Positions 39,225-51,500 of a stretch of 64,000 nucleotides of DNA are shown here, in pieces. Position numbers and translations under genes: made by a program. How positions within the stretch are numbered: position 1 is the first letter of the stretch; each line of letters opens with the position of its first letter. Location of the stretch: the NCBI GenBank assembly GCA_016858145.1, contig JAEHOE010000131.1, positions 1 through 64,000 of the forward strand. The letters are read 5' to 3'. The notes beneath the pieces were generated by a model. The model was given only the letters and a program-made list of their open reading frames with translations, was not told the origin of the DNA and did not search any database. The DNA is from Edaphochlamys debaryana. Taxonomy: Eukaryota; Chlorophyta; Chlorophyceae; Chlamydomonadales.

Positions 39225-40402
39225 TGCTTCCGACTTTTCTTCGTCCGCTGGCGCCGCGCGCTACGGACTCCCAGACTCGATCGCTCCGGGCTCCGCCCGC
39301 GCGGCGATCTGGCTTCCAAGGAGTCTTCTAGGAAGTCTAAGCAACAGACTGCGTCTGGTGCTGATAGGCGTGGGCCCGCGGCCGCGCCTCTGCCGATTCC
39401 TCAGCTCACGCCTGTGTCCACGACCGCGAGTCGAGCTGCAGCGCGCAAGCTCCGTAGACAAGAAGAGCAGGAGGCTAATCTCCCGATCGATCGTTTGGCT
39501 GCCCTGCTGAACGCCCGAAACGCAGGTACTCCCATACGCTCGGCACCTGCAAGCCCAACTCGCGGACGAGGCCTCGCTGATCCACGGGCGGCTACAACTG
39601 CTCTTCGCGGCAACCCGCTATTTGAGCAAGACCCCACCGGCTCCGCCGGTGCTGGGCCGTCGAACTCCGGAGGCTCCGGTGAGCCTCAACATCGTCGCGC
39701 GCCTTCGGCTGACCTCGCGACCGAGCCAACCCGCAACGACGTTGCAGGTCCTTCTGGCTCCAACTCCGGTGGCAGCGCTGCTGGAGCGTCTTCGGGGCCG
39801 GGCCCCGCCCGCGTTCCCTCTCCACCAGCCCCGCAGCCCTCAGCTGCGGGGGCTCTACCTGCACTCGCCGAGGAGCTCGGGCAACACCTGCCGGCACCGC
39901 CTGACGCGCCTGGTGAGCAGCAAGATCTCGGCCCGGGCCCCGCCCCGGCCGATCAAGCACAGCCTCCCCAGCCTGCGGCTGCAGGGGCTCTAGACTTAGC
40001 ACCTGCTGAGGAGGGCGACGGGGAGCAACCTCCTCCCGCCCCGGCGCTGCCTGCGCCGGCACCTGCTGCCCAGCTAGCTCCCCGGGCTCCGCCCAGGTGG
40101 AGTGAAGACGAAGACATGGGCGACCGCAACTGCCCCAGCTTCGATGCTAAGCCAACTTCCCTTCCCGCCTTCCTGCAGTCCGCTCGCCTGTTCGTCAAGC
40201 AGTGGGCCATGAGCGACCGGGGCGACAACAAGGCCCTGATAGCCGAGCTCATCCTCGCCGGCATGGCCGGTGGGCTCACCAAGGATGGGGGCAACAACCT
40301 CAACCTGGTCGTGCAAGGCTGGTGTGCGACCGAGGGCGCCGAGGCCCTGACTGAGCACAAGGACAAGTGGACCCTGCTCCACGCCGGCGTCGCCAATCCC
40401 CC
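39117..40402 (+). CDS. Gag, N-terminal frame segment
   Basis: An open frame runs from inside A1 into Gag-like sequence. It has no ATG until 40115, so the real start is unclear: 40115 (reading MGDRNCPSFD) or an upstream non-AUG start. Before 40115 the frame is rich in Ala, Pro, Ser and Arg. After it comes a helical, charged stretch (for example LPAFLQSARLFVKQW) typical of the start of a capsid domain. The frame continues as meaningless sequence past the C run at 40398-40402, where the capsid reading moves to another frame. Confidence 0.65.
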
Positions 40403-43400
40403 GAGTACAAGGGCCAGGCCAAGCTCCCTGACCTCAAGCTCGACGCCTGCGAGTACCTGCTGGAGGCCCTGGCCAAGAAGTTCGGCCGCGAGGACCCCAC
40501 GTCCAAGAAGAGCTACGACAACTTTGGCGTCGAGCCCCTCGAGGACCCCATGACGGCGGGCGCCCGCTTCCTCTCCATCGTCAGGCCCATCAGCGAGGCC
40601 AGCATCTCGAGGCGCGTCCGCACCGAGCGCTGGCTCCGGGCCGTCATGGAGTCGCACTGGGTCAAGGCCAGCTTCATGAATGACACCATCAAGGTCAGCT
40701 ACCTGGGCAAGGAGGACAGCGACCCCACTGCCTGGGACCTCGCCAAGGCCATCGTCCGCTGCCACGAGATCTACAGTGCCTTCCGGGTCGAGCAGGAGGC
40801 CGCCGACAGCAAGGTCAAGGACCCCAAGAAGGTCAAGGCGTTCGCCACGTCTGCTGGCCCCGTCTCCGAGAGCACCAGCGCCCCCGGCGTGGGCTCGGCC
40901 GACATTGCCCGCCTCTCATCGCAGATCGAGCGCATGGCCAGCAGCGTCTCGGCTCTGGCCACGCACTCCGGTCGCCAGGACCACGGCAAGGGCTATGGCG
41001 GCCAGGCGGGCGGGCGCCAGCAGCAGCAGCAGTCGAGCGGCGGCAACAAGCCCCGCTGGCCCAAGGCGGAGCCCGGCCCCGCTACCGGCTCCACGGGCGA
41101 CTGCTCCTTCTGCAACGCCAAGCACCACTCGGTGGACTTCTGCACGGCCAACGCCAAGGCCGGCAACCTGACCGCGCTGCCCGGCCACCCCAAGTCCATC
41201 AACATGGACAACGCCTGGGCGGAGCTAGTCCACAAGAAGCCGGAGTACGCGGCGCTGCTCTCGTCGCCGCGCCAGCAGCAGCCGCAGGGCGACCGCCCCC
41301 GCAGGCAGGACTATGCTAAGCCCAAGGACAACAACCGAGGCAAGGGCAACCCGCAGCACGCGGTCTACGCTGCTGAGGCCTCGCCGTACCTGCAGTCCCA
41401 GGCCCCGCCTGCGGTGCTGCACTACGGCCAGGGTCCCGCGTCCCACGGCTACGGCTACGGCTACTCCACGCCGCCGCCCTCGTCGTACGGCCACAGCTAC
41501 GGCTACGGCCAGGGCCCTCAGGCTCCGCCTGCAGGTGCCTTCGCGTCCTCGGCCTCCTTCCGGGCCCCGGCGGCCCCGCCGCCCGGTGTGCCGCCGCCAC
41601 CGTCCTGGCCCATGGGCTACGGAGCTCCGCCTTTCTCGCACCCACCGCCATCCTCGTACGCGCCGAGCTCGGAGTCCGCTCTGCACACGGACGTTCTCTC
41701 GGTGGCCCAGCACCCGTACAACAGTACGTTCGTCACGTACGTGGAGTACGGCACCCCCGGCGCAGCCCTGGCCACGTCGGCTTCGGTCTCCCAGCTGGGG
41801 GGGGGTATGAGCGCGTGCAACAGCGTCGGCAGCTTTGCCAGCAAGGAGACCGGCCCCGCCGTGTCCCCGACTGGGCCGCCAACGCCAATCCAGGGCCAGA
41901 CCGTGTGGCCACCGCAGGCCTCCTCGGCCGCGGCCTTCAACACCACCAAGGAGCCCATGCCGGCCAGCTTCCGGCAGCTGCCCCCCGGGCCGCTGCCCAG
42001 CTCCATGCGCCTGCCGCCCGTGGAGCAGGTCTCCTTCTCGCACATGAAGGACGGCAGCTCTAACGTCCGCTTCGGCCCCATGGCGCCGGGCAAGACGGCG
42101 GCGGCGCTCGAGATCCTGGGCAAGATGATGGCCGAGCTGCTGGATCTGCTCAAGACCCCCGAGGTGGCGCCCGAGGCCTCCGCCCTCGCCTGCTCATCCA
42201 CGGCCGCCACCGCCGGCTCCAAGATGGAGGAGATCAAGCAGTACCTGAAGAGCGAGCTCGCCAGCTCCCTTCACTACGTCAACAACAGCGACCCCAAGCG
42301 CGGCGCTGGCCTGCTCAAGGCCGATGGCACCCTGATCTTCCCTCCCGGCATCGGGCCAGACACCATGTGCAACACGGTGGGTCTGATGGTCCAGAGCTTG
42401 TACGAAAACCTTGGCGTCAAGCTGGAGCCCTGTAACCCCGGCGTCAAGTCCCTGCGCCAGAGCAGCCAACCCCTCGGCATCGCCCGTGTATGGAACGTCA
42501 TCACGCCTGGCACCGCGTCCGAGCTGCGCGTCTGCGGGGACTTCCTGGTCGTCCCCGACGACTGGGCGGCCGGCCTCTTCACCATGCTGTGGGGCGGGCC
42601 GCTCTTCCACCAGTGCGGCATGCTGTACGACTACTACCCGCGCCCACACCTCCGCTTCCGCTCCGGGCTGCACCAGGGCGACGAGACCATCAACGGCCAC
42701 GTGGCGCTGGTTCCGGCCCCGCCGGAGCTGGAGAAGGTGGCAGCCTCGCTCCGCGCCTGCTACGCCACGGCCCTGCTGCCCTCTGAGCCCTCGCCACCCC
42801 CGGTGGACAAGGCCGAGGCCCGGCCCAAGACCGTCTCCGTGCACATCCCCACCGTACGGTTCGATCCCAGCGACTGCGCTCGCCCGCTGGCGTCTGCGCT
42901 GGGGCTGAGCGACCGCCGCATCCGCATATGGGACTGGAGCCCCGCGGACGGCGCCAGCGTGGCCTTCGCCACCAGCCTCGACACTGCGGAGGAGCTGGTC
43001 GAGGAGGAGATGCTCGTGTACGAGGACGAGGAGCTGGCGGAGGCTGACGCGCGTGGGGAGCTGTCTGGGCCCCAACTCGAGGAGGTGGAGCCGCACCACA
43101 CCCAAGTGCCTACGTCCGCCGCCTCGGCTCCGCCGAAGGGGGGCCCCGAGATCCAGGCCCTGGCTACGCACGACCACCCACGGCGTCCCGCCTCATCCCG
43201 AGATGAAGGGCGTCAGTCCAGCCGCGGCCGCTCCCGCTCCCGCGACCGAGGTGCTGAGAGCCGAGGTCGTGACCACGAGCGCGAGCGTTCAGGCGACCGT
43301 CAAACCCGCCGCAGTGGCAGTGGTGGAGCTGGCGGCCGCCGACCTTCGGGCTCTCCGCAGAGGTCCCGCAGCCGATCCCCTGGGACGCCTGGACGGCTCT

Positions 43401-45562
43401 CAGGCTCACGCCGCTCCTGCACCCTCTGCAGCTGTCTGCGCGAGGCGACGAAGCTGCAGGCTTACCGAGATCTGGCCGTCTTCCCTGGTCACGAGAACTA
43501 CCGAGGTGCCGGCCCCCGGCTCGGCAACCCGCTGCGCTACCCACCTTGGTCGCGGCACAGCCAGGACTACTGCCTGCTGCACGCCTTGCTGGGCGGACCC
43601 ACGCTGCTGCGGTGGACCCCGGAGCTGCAGGACTCGCTCGGCAGCCTGGACATCAAGGGCTTCTTCCAGCCCATTAACGAGGTCGATCTGCAACCATGGC
43701 CTGAGGACCTGCCTGCGCTCCCCCTGGCCAAGGCGTACGACCGAGGTGACAAGCAGCTTCGCCGTGAGTGCCGGTGGACGGAGGAGGTGCTGGCGCGCAT
43801 GGGCCCCGACCTAGATCGCCCCAACGTCTCCGTCTACCGCCAGAGTGAGCGCCACATCCACTCCAGTACCCACTTCATCGGTGCTTACATCGACTGGTGC
43901 CGTAAGCTCCGGGACTGGCTCGCCTTCAAGGGGCAGACCATCGGCTGGCGGGAGCAGCGACCGCTCCCGGCACCTCAGCCTGCCCCACCACCGCCGCGCA
44001 AGGAGCGCAGCCGGCCCCCTGAGGTGCCCCCTGCCGCAGCCGCCGGGCCCTCGACCTCGGCAACGCCCCAGCACGACGCCGTGGCGGCGGGTCCCAGCGG
44101 CAGCGCCCAGGTGCGCAACCGAGAAGCGCTTGAGGCTGGCGCCCAGGCCCCGCCTGCGGTGCCTTCGCCCAAGCGCCAAGCGACCGCGAGCCCCGCGACT
44201 CGGGCTCCGCCCGCAGCTCCGGAGGTGGCAGCTTCGGCGGACCAAGGCCCGCGTCCCGCGGGGGCCGAGCTCGCCCCCAAGGCCCCGGTGCTGACTGCGG
44301 CTCTGGCGTCGCGGTACCCTTACCTGCCGCCACCGCTGCCTGCCCCAATAGTCCGCGATGCCCTCGTGCCTCCGCTACCGGCCGAGCAACCTGGTTCGGA
44401 CCCCCAAGCCCTGCCGGCCAGCCAGCAAGCCTACATGTGGCGCCGGGCTTCGGCCATCATGGTAGGAGACGTGATCTTTGGCGAGGGCTGCGCGGACACG
44501 TATCAGCGCTATACGGAACGCGAAGCCGCGGTCGCCCTGCCGAGGCCGCCGCCTCCCGTCTGCTTCCTGGCATCCGCCTGCTACCACGGGTCCTCACTCA
44601 CTGACGATGTCACGCCCATGGACCGTAACGACCTGTGCACCGGCCTGCTGTTTGGCGACAACGAGCGATCCCGGTGGGAGTCACAAGGCCTCCCCAAGAT
44701 CGAGATCACGTGCGCGGGGTTCGACATCACGTTGGCGTCGTACGGCGTCGACATGGGCCTCACCGGGGCATGCTGTCTCATGCGGCAAGACCTCTTCAAC
44801 GGCGTCCCCGTTGCCGTGCTGCAAGACACAGCGGTCACTACCGCTGGTCTCTACCACGAGGACGAGGTGATCAAGGTCTTCGGAGCGCGCGGTGTCAAGA
44901 AGTCGTGCTACTCCACCAAGCGCACGGCACGCGACGTACGCATCTTCATCAACGGCACCCTGGGACGCGACGGCGCCCCAGGTGAACCCGCAGCGATCAT
45001 GGTGCAAGTGCCCGTAGCACCCGTCCTGCCCGTGGAGGACCTACCCTACGGCATCGTGTTTGGGCGCCCATTCCTCTCCCTGCTGCGGGCAAACATCAGC
45101 GTCCGCACCTCAGGCGACGAGTACTGGCTGAGCTACCCCGTCGACGACACCGCCTCCTGGCGCACTCGGCTCTGGCTCTGCAACCGGTACACGGACAACG
45201 CCATCCGCTTCTGCGCCCTAGCGGCAGCCCCGGCTTCGAGCAGGGGGGGGGTAGAGTCCGAGCCCGAGTCCAAGCCCGAGCCCGAGTCCAAGCTCTCCTC
45301 GTCTGCAGAGCTGCTCGAGCCGGCCCCGCCGCTCGCGGCCAAGCCCGAGGTCTGCGCCAACGCCACCGCGCAGGACGAGCAACCCGCCTCCGCCAACGGT
45401 GACCCCGCTCCCGGCCCCGCCGGCGAACGGAGGAAGGAGGAGCTGCCCGACAGCAAGTGCAGTGCGACTCCGCGCCAGCTGCCCTTCTGGGTCAAGGCCA
45501 ACACCCCCGCCAAGCGCAGCATCAATGGGCCCGGCGCCGCCGGTCGCAGCCCGCTGCAGAGC
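40403..45562 (+). CDS. Gag C-terminal part, zinc knuckle and protease-like region
   Basis: This frame takes up the capsid reading right after the C run (EYKGQAKLPDLKLDACEYL) and stays open to the TGA at 45650-45652. A CX2CX4HX4C zinc knuckle lies at 41102-41143 (CSFCNAKHHSVDFC). Tyr/Gly/Pro-rich sequence follows at 41370-41700, then two basic or acidic low-complexity stretches. Around 44640-45130 is a retropepsin-like region: VDMGLTGACC near 44747 stands where a D-S/T-G active site would be, and YGIVFGRPFL near 45049 resembles the second conserved protease motif. The active-site middle residue is Met here. The reading passes to the pol frame near the C run at 45562-45565. Confidence 0.7.
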
Positions 45563-48500
45563 CCCTCGAGACTGGTGAGTCCTCGGCTCCCGGCACCGCC
45601 GGTACTGAGTCGCAGGCCAAGGGCGCCTGCTTCCTCCCCGGCTGCGGCCTGATTGACCATGACGTCTACGGCGTGTCCTTCGCTCGTGCCCTCCACCTGC
45701 TCTGCGATCTCGGTGCCCGCACTATTGCTTACGGCGCCACCACCTTCGGCATCTGGGTTCCCCTCCCGCACTGCCCCAGGGCCATCGCGCGCCTGATCGC
45801 GGCCAGCCCTGTCTACGGCCCCGTGCAGCCGTACGACACCTTCGGTGCCTACACCGCCGACACCGAGGACGAGGACTGGCACTCAACCAGCAGTGAGGAG
45901 GAGTCTGATGATGACGCGGAGCTAGACGAGCAGCTGGATGACTGGATGGAGCACGTCCAGTGGAGGCTGGGCTGCATGATCCTGCGCCGCGTCACGCGCA
46001 GCATCAACCGCAAGCTGGCCCGCCAAGCGAGGCGCGAGCTGCGCCGACAGGAGGAGCTGCGTGCGCAGGCCTTCGCTGCTATGGAGCTGGCGCGTCGCCG
46101 GTACCTGAGCCTGGTCAAGCGACAGTTCCTGCAGCAACGGGCGGAGCGCTGGGCGGCCGCGGCGGGCGCCAAGGTGTCCAAGCGCAAGTACGCACCGCCC
46201 GACGCCAACACCAAGTCGGCGACTCCGGCGCGCTGGCGCCTCAACAGCTACAAGACCTTCACCTTCGCCATCGTGATGCTGGTCTTCCTGGGCTGCTGGC
46301 GGCTGTCGGACGCGACGCCCAACTGCGTTCCGCATCCGGCTTACCCTCAGGGGGGGCAGTGGCTGGCTCCGAGCTGGGCGCAGCTGGAGCAGTCGCCCGC
46401 CACCACCCCGCTGGAGCAAGCCATGCGGCGCATCCAGCTGCGTGACCCGGCACCGCCGGCGAGGCGCTCACCATCCCAGGCCCCACCTGCGGGCTCGCCC
46501 TCGGCTGAGACACCTCTGGCAGAACCACCGAGCACCTTTGTCACGGGCACCGCACCTGCAAGCGCATCTAGTGTAGAGAGGCCTGCGGCTCCGCCGACAG
46601 AGCCGCCTGACGTAGCTGCACTTGGACCTTCTCCCGCCAATGTCACGACTCCTGATGGGGCTAGGGCACCGCCCGAAGACTCCACCTTAGTTAAGCAAGA
46701 AGCAGGCTACACTTTATGCATTCGACCTGATATGACTGAGGAGCAGCGCGATAGCCTCAAGACGCTGTTTTCCAAATATGACCACTTGTTTGCTAGGAGC
46801 CTCAAGGACATTGGTTGCTACCAAGGGGAGTTGGGGCCAGTGAGACTCAAACTCAAGCACAACAGCCCGATATTTGAAGCGCCGTGACGACATTCGGCTG
46901 CCGAGCGGTTGGTCGAGGATGCCAAGTGTCGCGAGCTGTACGGTGCCGACATTATCGAGCCGTCCAACTCCACGCAGTACGCGATGAATGTAACCCTGCC
47001 ACGTAAGAAGGGAATTGATGGTTCATACGAATCCAACGAGTACCGCTATTGTGCGGACGCGCGCCGTATAAATGCAGCGAGCGTGCGCGATTATTTCCGG
47101 CCGCCGGCGCCGGAAGACCTGTTCGATCGCATCCTGGGCGCGCGATTCATTACTAAGTGCGACTGCCGCGCTGCGTTCAACCAACTGCCGCTCGCCGAGG
47201 AGGATCGCGACAAGACCTCGTTCTGGTGGAACAACACCCTCTGGCGGTACAAACGGTTGATGTACGGCGCCGTCAACGCCACGGCAGCTTGGCAGCGAGT
47301 ACTTTCGCACCACGTGCGGAAGTACGGCCTGCAGGACTGCGTGTACCTGTTTGTCGACGACGCCGCAGTAACCGGCCATACGGCAGAGGAGCACGAGCAT
47401 AATCTCGCGCGGTTCCTCGCGATGTTGGACGAGATCAACATCAAGCTGCATCCTGACAAGACCGTGGTCGCGGCAGACAAGATAGAGTTCCTGGGCCACA
47501 TGGTGAGCGCTGACGGGCTCCGCCCGGTTCAGGCCAAGGTCGCTGCGATCCAAGCCATCCAGCCCCCTCGCTCGCTGACCGAGCTCCAAGCCCTGCTCGG
47601 CCTCTGCAACTACTATCGTTGTTACATCCCCCGCTTTGCCTGCATCGCCAACCCGCTCTACGAGCTCACCAAGAAGGGCGTCGCGTGGGGTCCCGAGACC
47701 TGGCAGCCGCGCCACCAGGAGGCCTTGGACCAGCTCAAGGCCGAGTTCTCGACCAACGACCGGCTGCTGCGCAAGCCTGATCCCAACCGTCAACTGATCC
47801 TGCACACTGACTTTTCCAATGTAGGCATCAGCGCCGTCCTAGGCCAACTGGATGACGAAGGGCACGAGTACATGGTCGCCTGCATCTCGCGCTCACTCAA
47901 CGTGCACGAGCGCAACTACACCTCCTACAAGGGTGAGATGCTGGCTGCCTGCTGGGCAATGAAGATGCTGCGCCCCTACCTGATAGGCCCACGCTTCATC
48001 CTGGTCACCGACCACGCGCCCCTGCTCTGGCTGATGGAGAACCAAAACCTAGTGGGGCAGTACGCTCGCTGGGCACTCTTGATGCAAGAGTACGACTTCG
48101 ATGTCGCCCATCGGCCAGGCCAGCTCCACTATAACGCTGACACCCTCAGCCGCTCACCTCTGCCCTCGAGCACTGATGGCTCCGGAGCCCGCATGGACGA
48201 GGACTCCGACGCCAAGCCGCCGCCACCTCGGCTCGTCCCGTATCCGACCGTCACGCCCTCGGCGCAACCCACGGCGCTCATGTCTGCAGTCCAAGTCCTG
48301 GCGCTGCGCGCTCGCGAGGAGTACTCCCTGCTGGCCACCGCCATGGGACAGGGCTCCGCCCTCGCTCCCTCTCCCGACGAGTGGCTCGCTGGCGGCAACG
48401 GCACAGCCTCTGACCCCGTCGAGCGCTTCGCCGACCCCGAGTGCACTGCGGCTCAGCTCCTGACCCGACAGGCCAACCTCACCGCCAACCGCGTCGTGCG

Positions 48501-51500
48501 CGAGGCCCGAGACGCCCTCCGGGCGACCTCGCTTTCGCCGCCGCGTCCCCGCCGAGTTGCCGAGGGCCGCACCACCGCCCTCGACACCAGCCTGCTCTCG
48601 CACCACTTCCTGGAGCACGCCCTCACGGAAGGGCTGGTAGTCGTGGAGTGCGGCACCTCCGCCGCCACGGGCCTCGAGGCCTGCCTCCGGGCGGGCTGGA
48701 CCGTGCGCCGTTATCACACCCTGGGCGCGCCCGCGCAAGAGCATTCGCTGCTGCGCCGCCGCCTGGGCTGGCTCCGTGCCTCCTTTCCCCGACAGCTTCG
48801 CGGCTCCGCCGTTGAAAGCCCCTGGGCCGCGCTGCCGCCCGGTCCGCTCACCAACGACCACCTCCTTGCTGCTTCCGCCAGGTCAGGGCAGCAGTGGTTG
48901 GTGCTCGGCAACCTAGACTCGACCCTGGCTCCGCCAGATAGAGTGCTAGAGCTCCTTGGCAGGCTCCAAGAGCTGCAACCCCGACTCCCGCCCGGCTTCC
49001 TGCTGGAGCGCGAGCCTCCAACGTCTGCGGACACGCCCTTCGGGACCTGCCTCACGCTGGACACCGCTGCCATGGGCAGGGCCCAGCACTCGCTGCGCGC
49101 CTTCTGCACCAACCTCGCGGCTCCCGAGCACCTGCGCAAGGTGGCAACATCTGGTGCCTGGAGCCCCAGTAACCTCTCGGCAGCTGCAGCGGCACCCTCG
49201 CGCCGCCTGCCCCTCTGCGAGGCACCCCTCAGCGAGCCCTACTCGGCCTGCGACGTGCCGGGTCGCCCCGTCACCGTCTTCCCGCCGGGCAACCTCGCCA
49301 CTATCCAGCTAGCCTCCACCGCCTCGGCCGTGCCTTCGCCGCTGCTGCCAGAGGAGATAGCCGCCCTGACCGACCTGGAGCCTGCTTCGCTGCTGGAGCG
49401 GCGCAACGACGGCACCCTCGCCGTGCCCTCCGCCATCGACGCCCTGCAGCAAGGTCTGCAGACTCCAGCTGCTGCACGCATCTTTCTCTGCGCACAAGCC
49501 CTTCAACGCGCTTTCGTCACCCCGCACCACATGGCTCGCATGCCACCGCAGCAGGCGCCACCGGCTGCCCCGCTGGGGGGGGGTAGGGAGATTGAAAACA
49601 ACACAGCGGCGCAGCCTGCAGCCCTGGTCACCACCGCGCTCCAGCACCACCAATCCAACGAGCACTGGACTTCTGCCCTGGTCTTGGCCGTCGCCGACGC
49701 ACAGGAGCCCCGCTACTGCGACCCTTGGGAGGACAAGCAACTGCTCCACTACCTCGCCCAGGGCACCTGCCCCGCCGGCATTGTCGGAGAAGCGGCTAGA
49801 CGGGTAGCGCGTCGTGCTATCAATTACCGTTTCGACGACCGGAGCAACCGCTTGTACCGCCGCATGCCCAACAGCACCATGCGGGAAGTACCTCCACCTG
49901 AGCGCCGCCAAGCCATCATCCAGGAGGCCCACCACCGCCTGGGGCACTGGGGAGCTCGCCGCACCCTGTGCCTGGTCCAGAACGGCTACTGGTGGCAAGG
50001 CATGTCCAGGGACGTTGAGTATGTGGTGCAGCGCTGCCCCCTGTGCGATCGCGCCAACACCGTTGGCAACGTCACTCCGCCCGAGCTGCACCCCCTGCCA
50101 ATCCGCGGGCCCTTCTTCCGCTGGCACGTGGACCTGGCTGGGCCTCTCACGCGCACGAGCTCCGGCTACGAGTACGTCATGGTCTGCGTCGAGGCTTGGA
50201 CCAAGCACGTGGAGATGATCCCGCTTCGCTCCAAGGGCTCTGAGGAGGTGGCCAACGCCTTCCTAGCCAACGTCCTAGCCCGCTTCTCGGCGCCCGCCGA
50301 GGTGGTGACCGATGGAGGCACCGAGTTCCAAGGCGCCTTTGCCGCCCTGCTCGAACAATGCTTCATCGACCATCGTCACACGTCGCCCAACCACCCGCAG
50401 GCCAACGGCGCTGCGGAAAGGGTCGTGCAGGTCTGCAAACGCTCTCTGCGCAAGTACTGCGCCCAGTACGCCTCCGCCGAACGCTGGGACGAGTACCTGC
50501 CCTGGGTCCTGATGGGCTACCGCTGCTCCCCTCAGAAGTCCACCGGCAAGTCCCCGTTTGAGCTCATGTACGGCGCACCGCCTGCTGTGCCCCTCGGCGC
50601 CGCTGAGCTGTGGGCAGAGGCGATCGACCCTGATGCCGATCCGCAACGGGCCGACCAACTCGTCATGCTGCGCTCGCACAACGTGCAACAGGCCGCGCCT
50701 TTCAACGGCCAGAACCTGCTGACGGCGCAGTGGCGAGACCGCCACAACTACGCCCGCGTGCGAGCTGGCGGCTACAAGCCCCGCTTCACCAAATTCAACG
50801 TAGGCAACTACGTCTACGTCATCCTGCGCAATCAGAACAACACGCTCCAACTGCCCGTCCACGACACCGTGCTCCGCATTGTGGCCGTGAGCCCAGAGGG
50901 AGTTGCCGAGCTGATGGGCCGCGACGGCACCATCCGCAAGGAGCACGTGAGCAACCTTGCCCCCTGCCACCTCCAAGACCTGGACCCAATCGTCGATCCT
51001 CGCATCGCGGTGCCGCCGCTGGACCTGCCCTGCAAGATCTGTGCCTTCCCAGGCGACGAGTCCAAGATGGTCATGTGCGACGGGTGCGGCACCGGCTGGC
51101 ACCTGTACTGCCTTCGACCTCCGCTCCAGCGCGTGCCCCGCGGCACCTGGACTTGCCCCGACTGCCATGCCCGCGGCGTGACACCGGCAACAATTGATCA
51201 GCTACCTGCCCCCGTACCGCGCGAGGCACCGCAGCCGCAGATCTTCCCCTCCGCTCAAGCGCACCGCCGGCTCAACGAGGCCAAGGCGCTGGAGGGCATC
51301 CCCTGCTCCCGCAAGGTCCGAGACCCCGCGACCAACACCTTCGTGAACCGTAGAGGCACCCTGCACTACAAGTCGGACGAGCCGCACTCTCGCCCCATTG
51401 AAGCGCGCTACACTGACGGCACCGCGGAGCGCCTGACTCTGCGAGCAGCCAAAGCATGCGCTCAACCGTCCACCACGGCCCTCGTCACGGCGGCTGGGGC

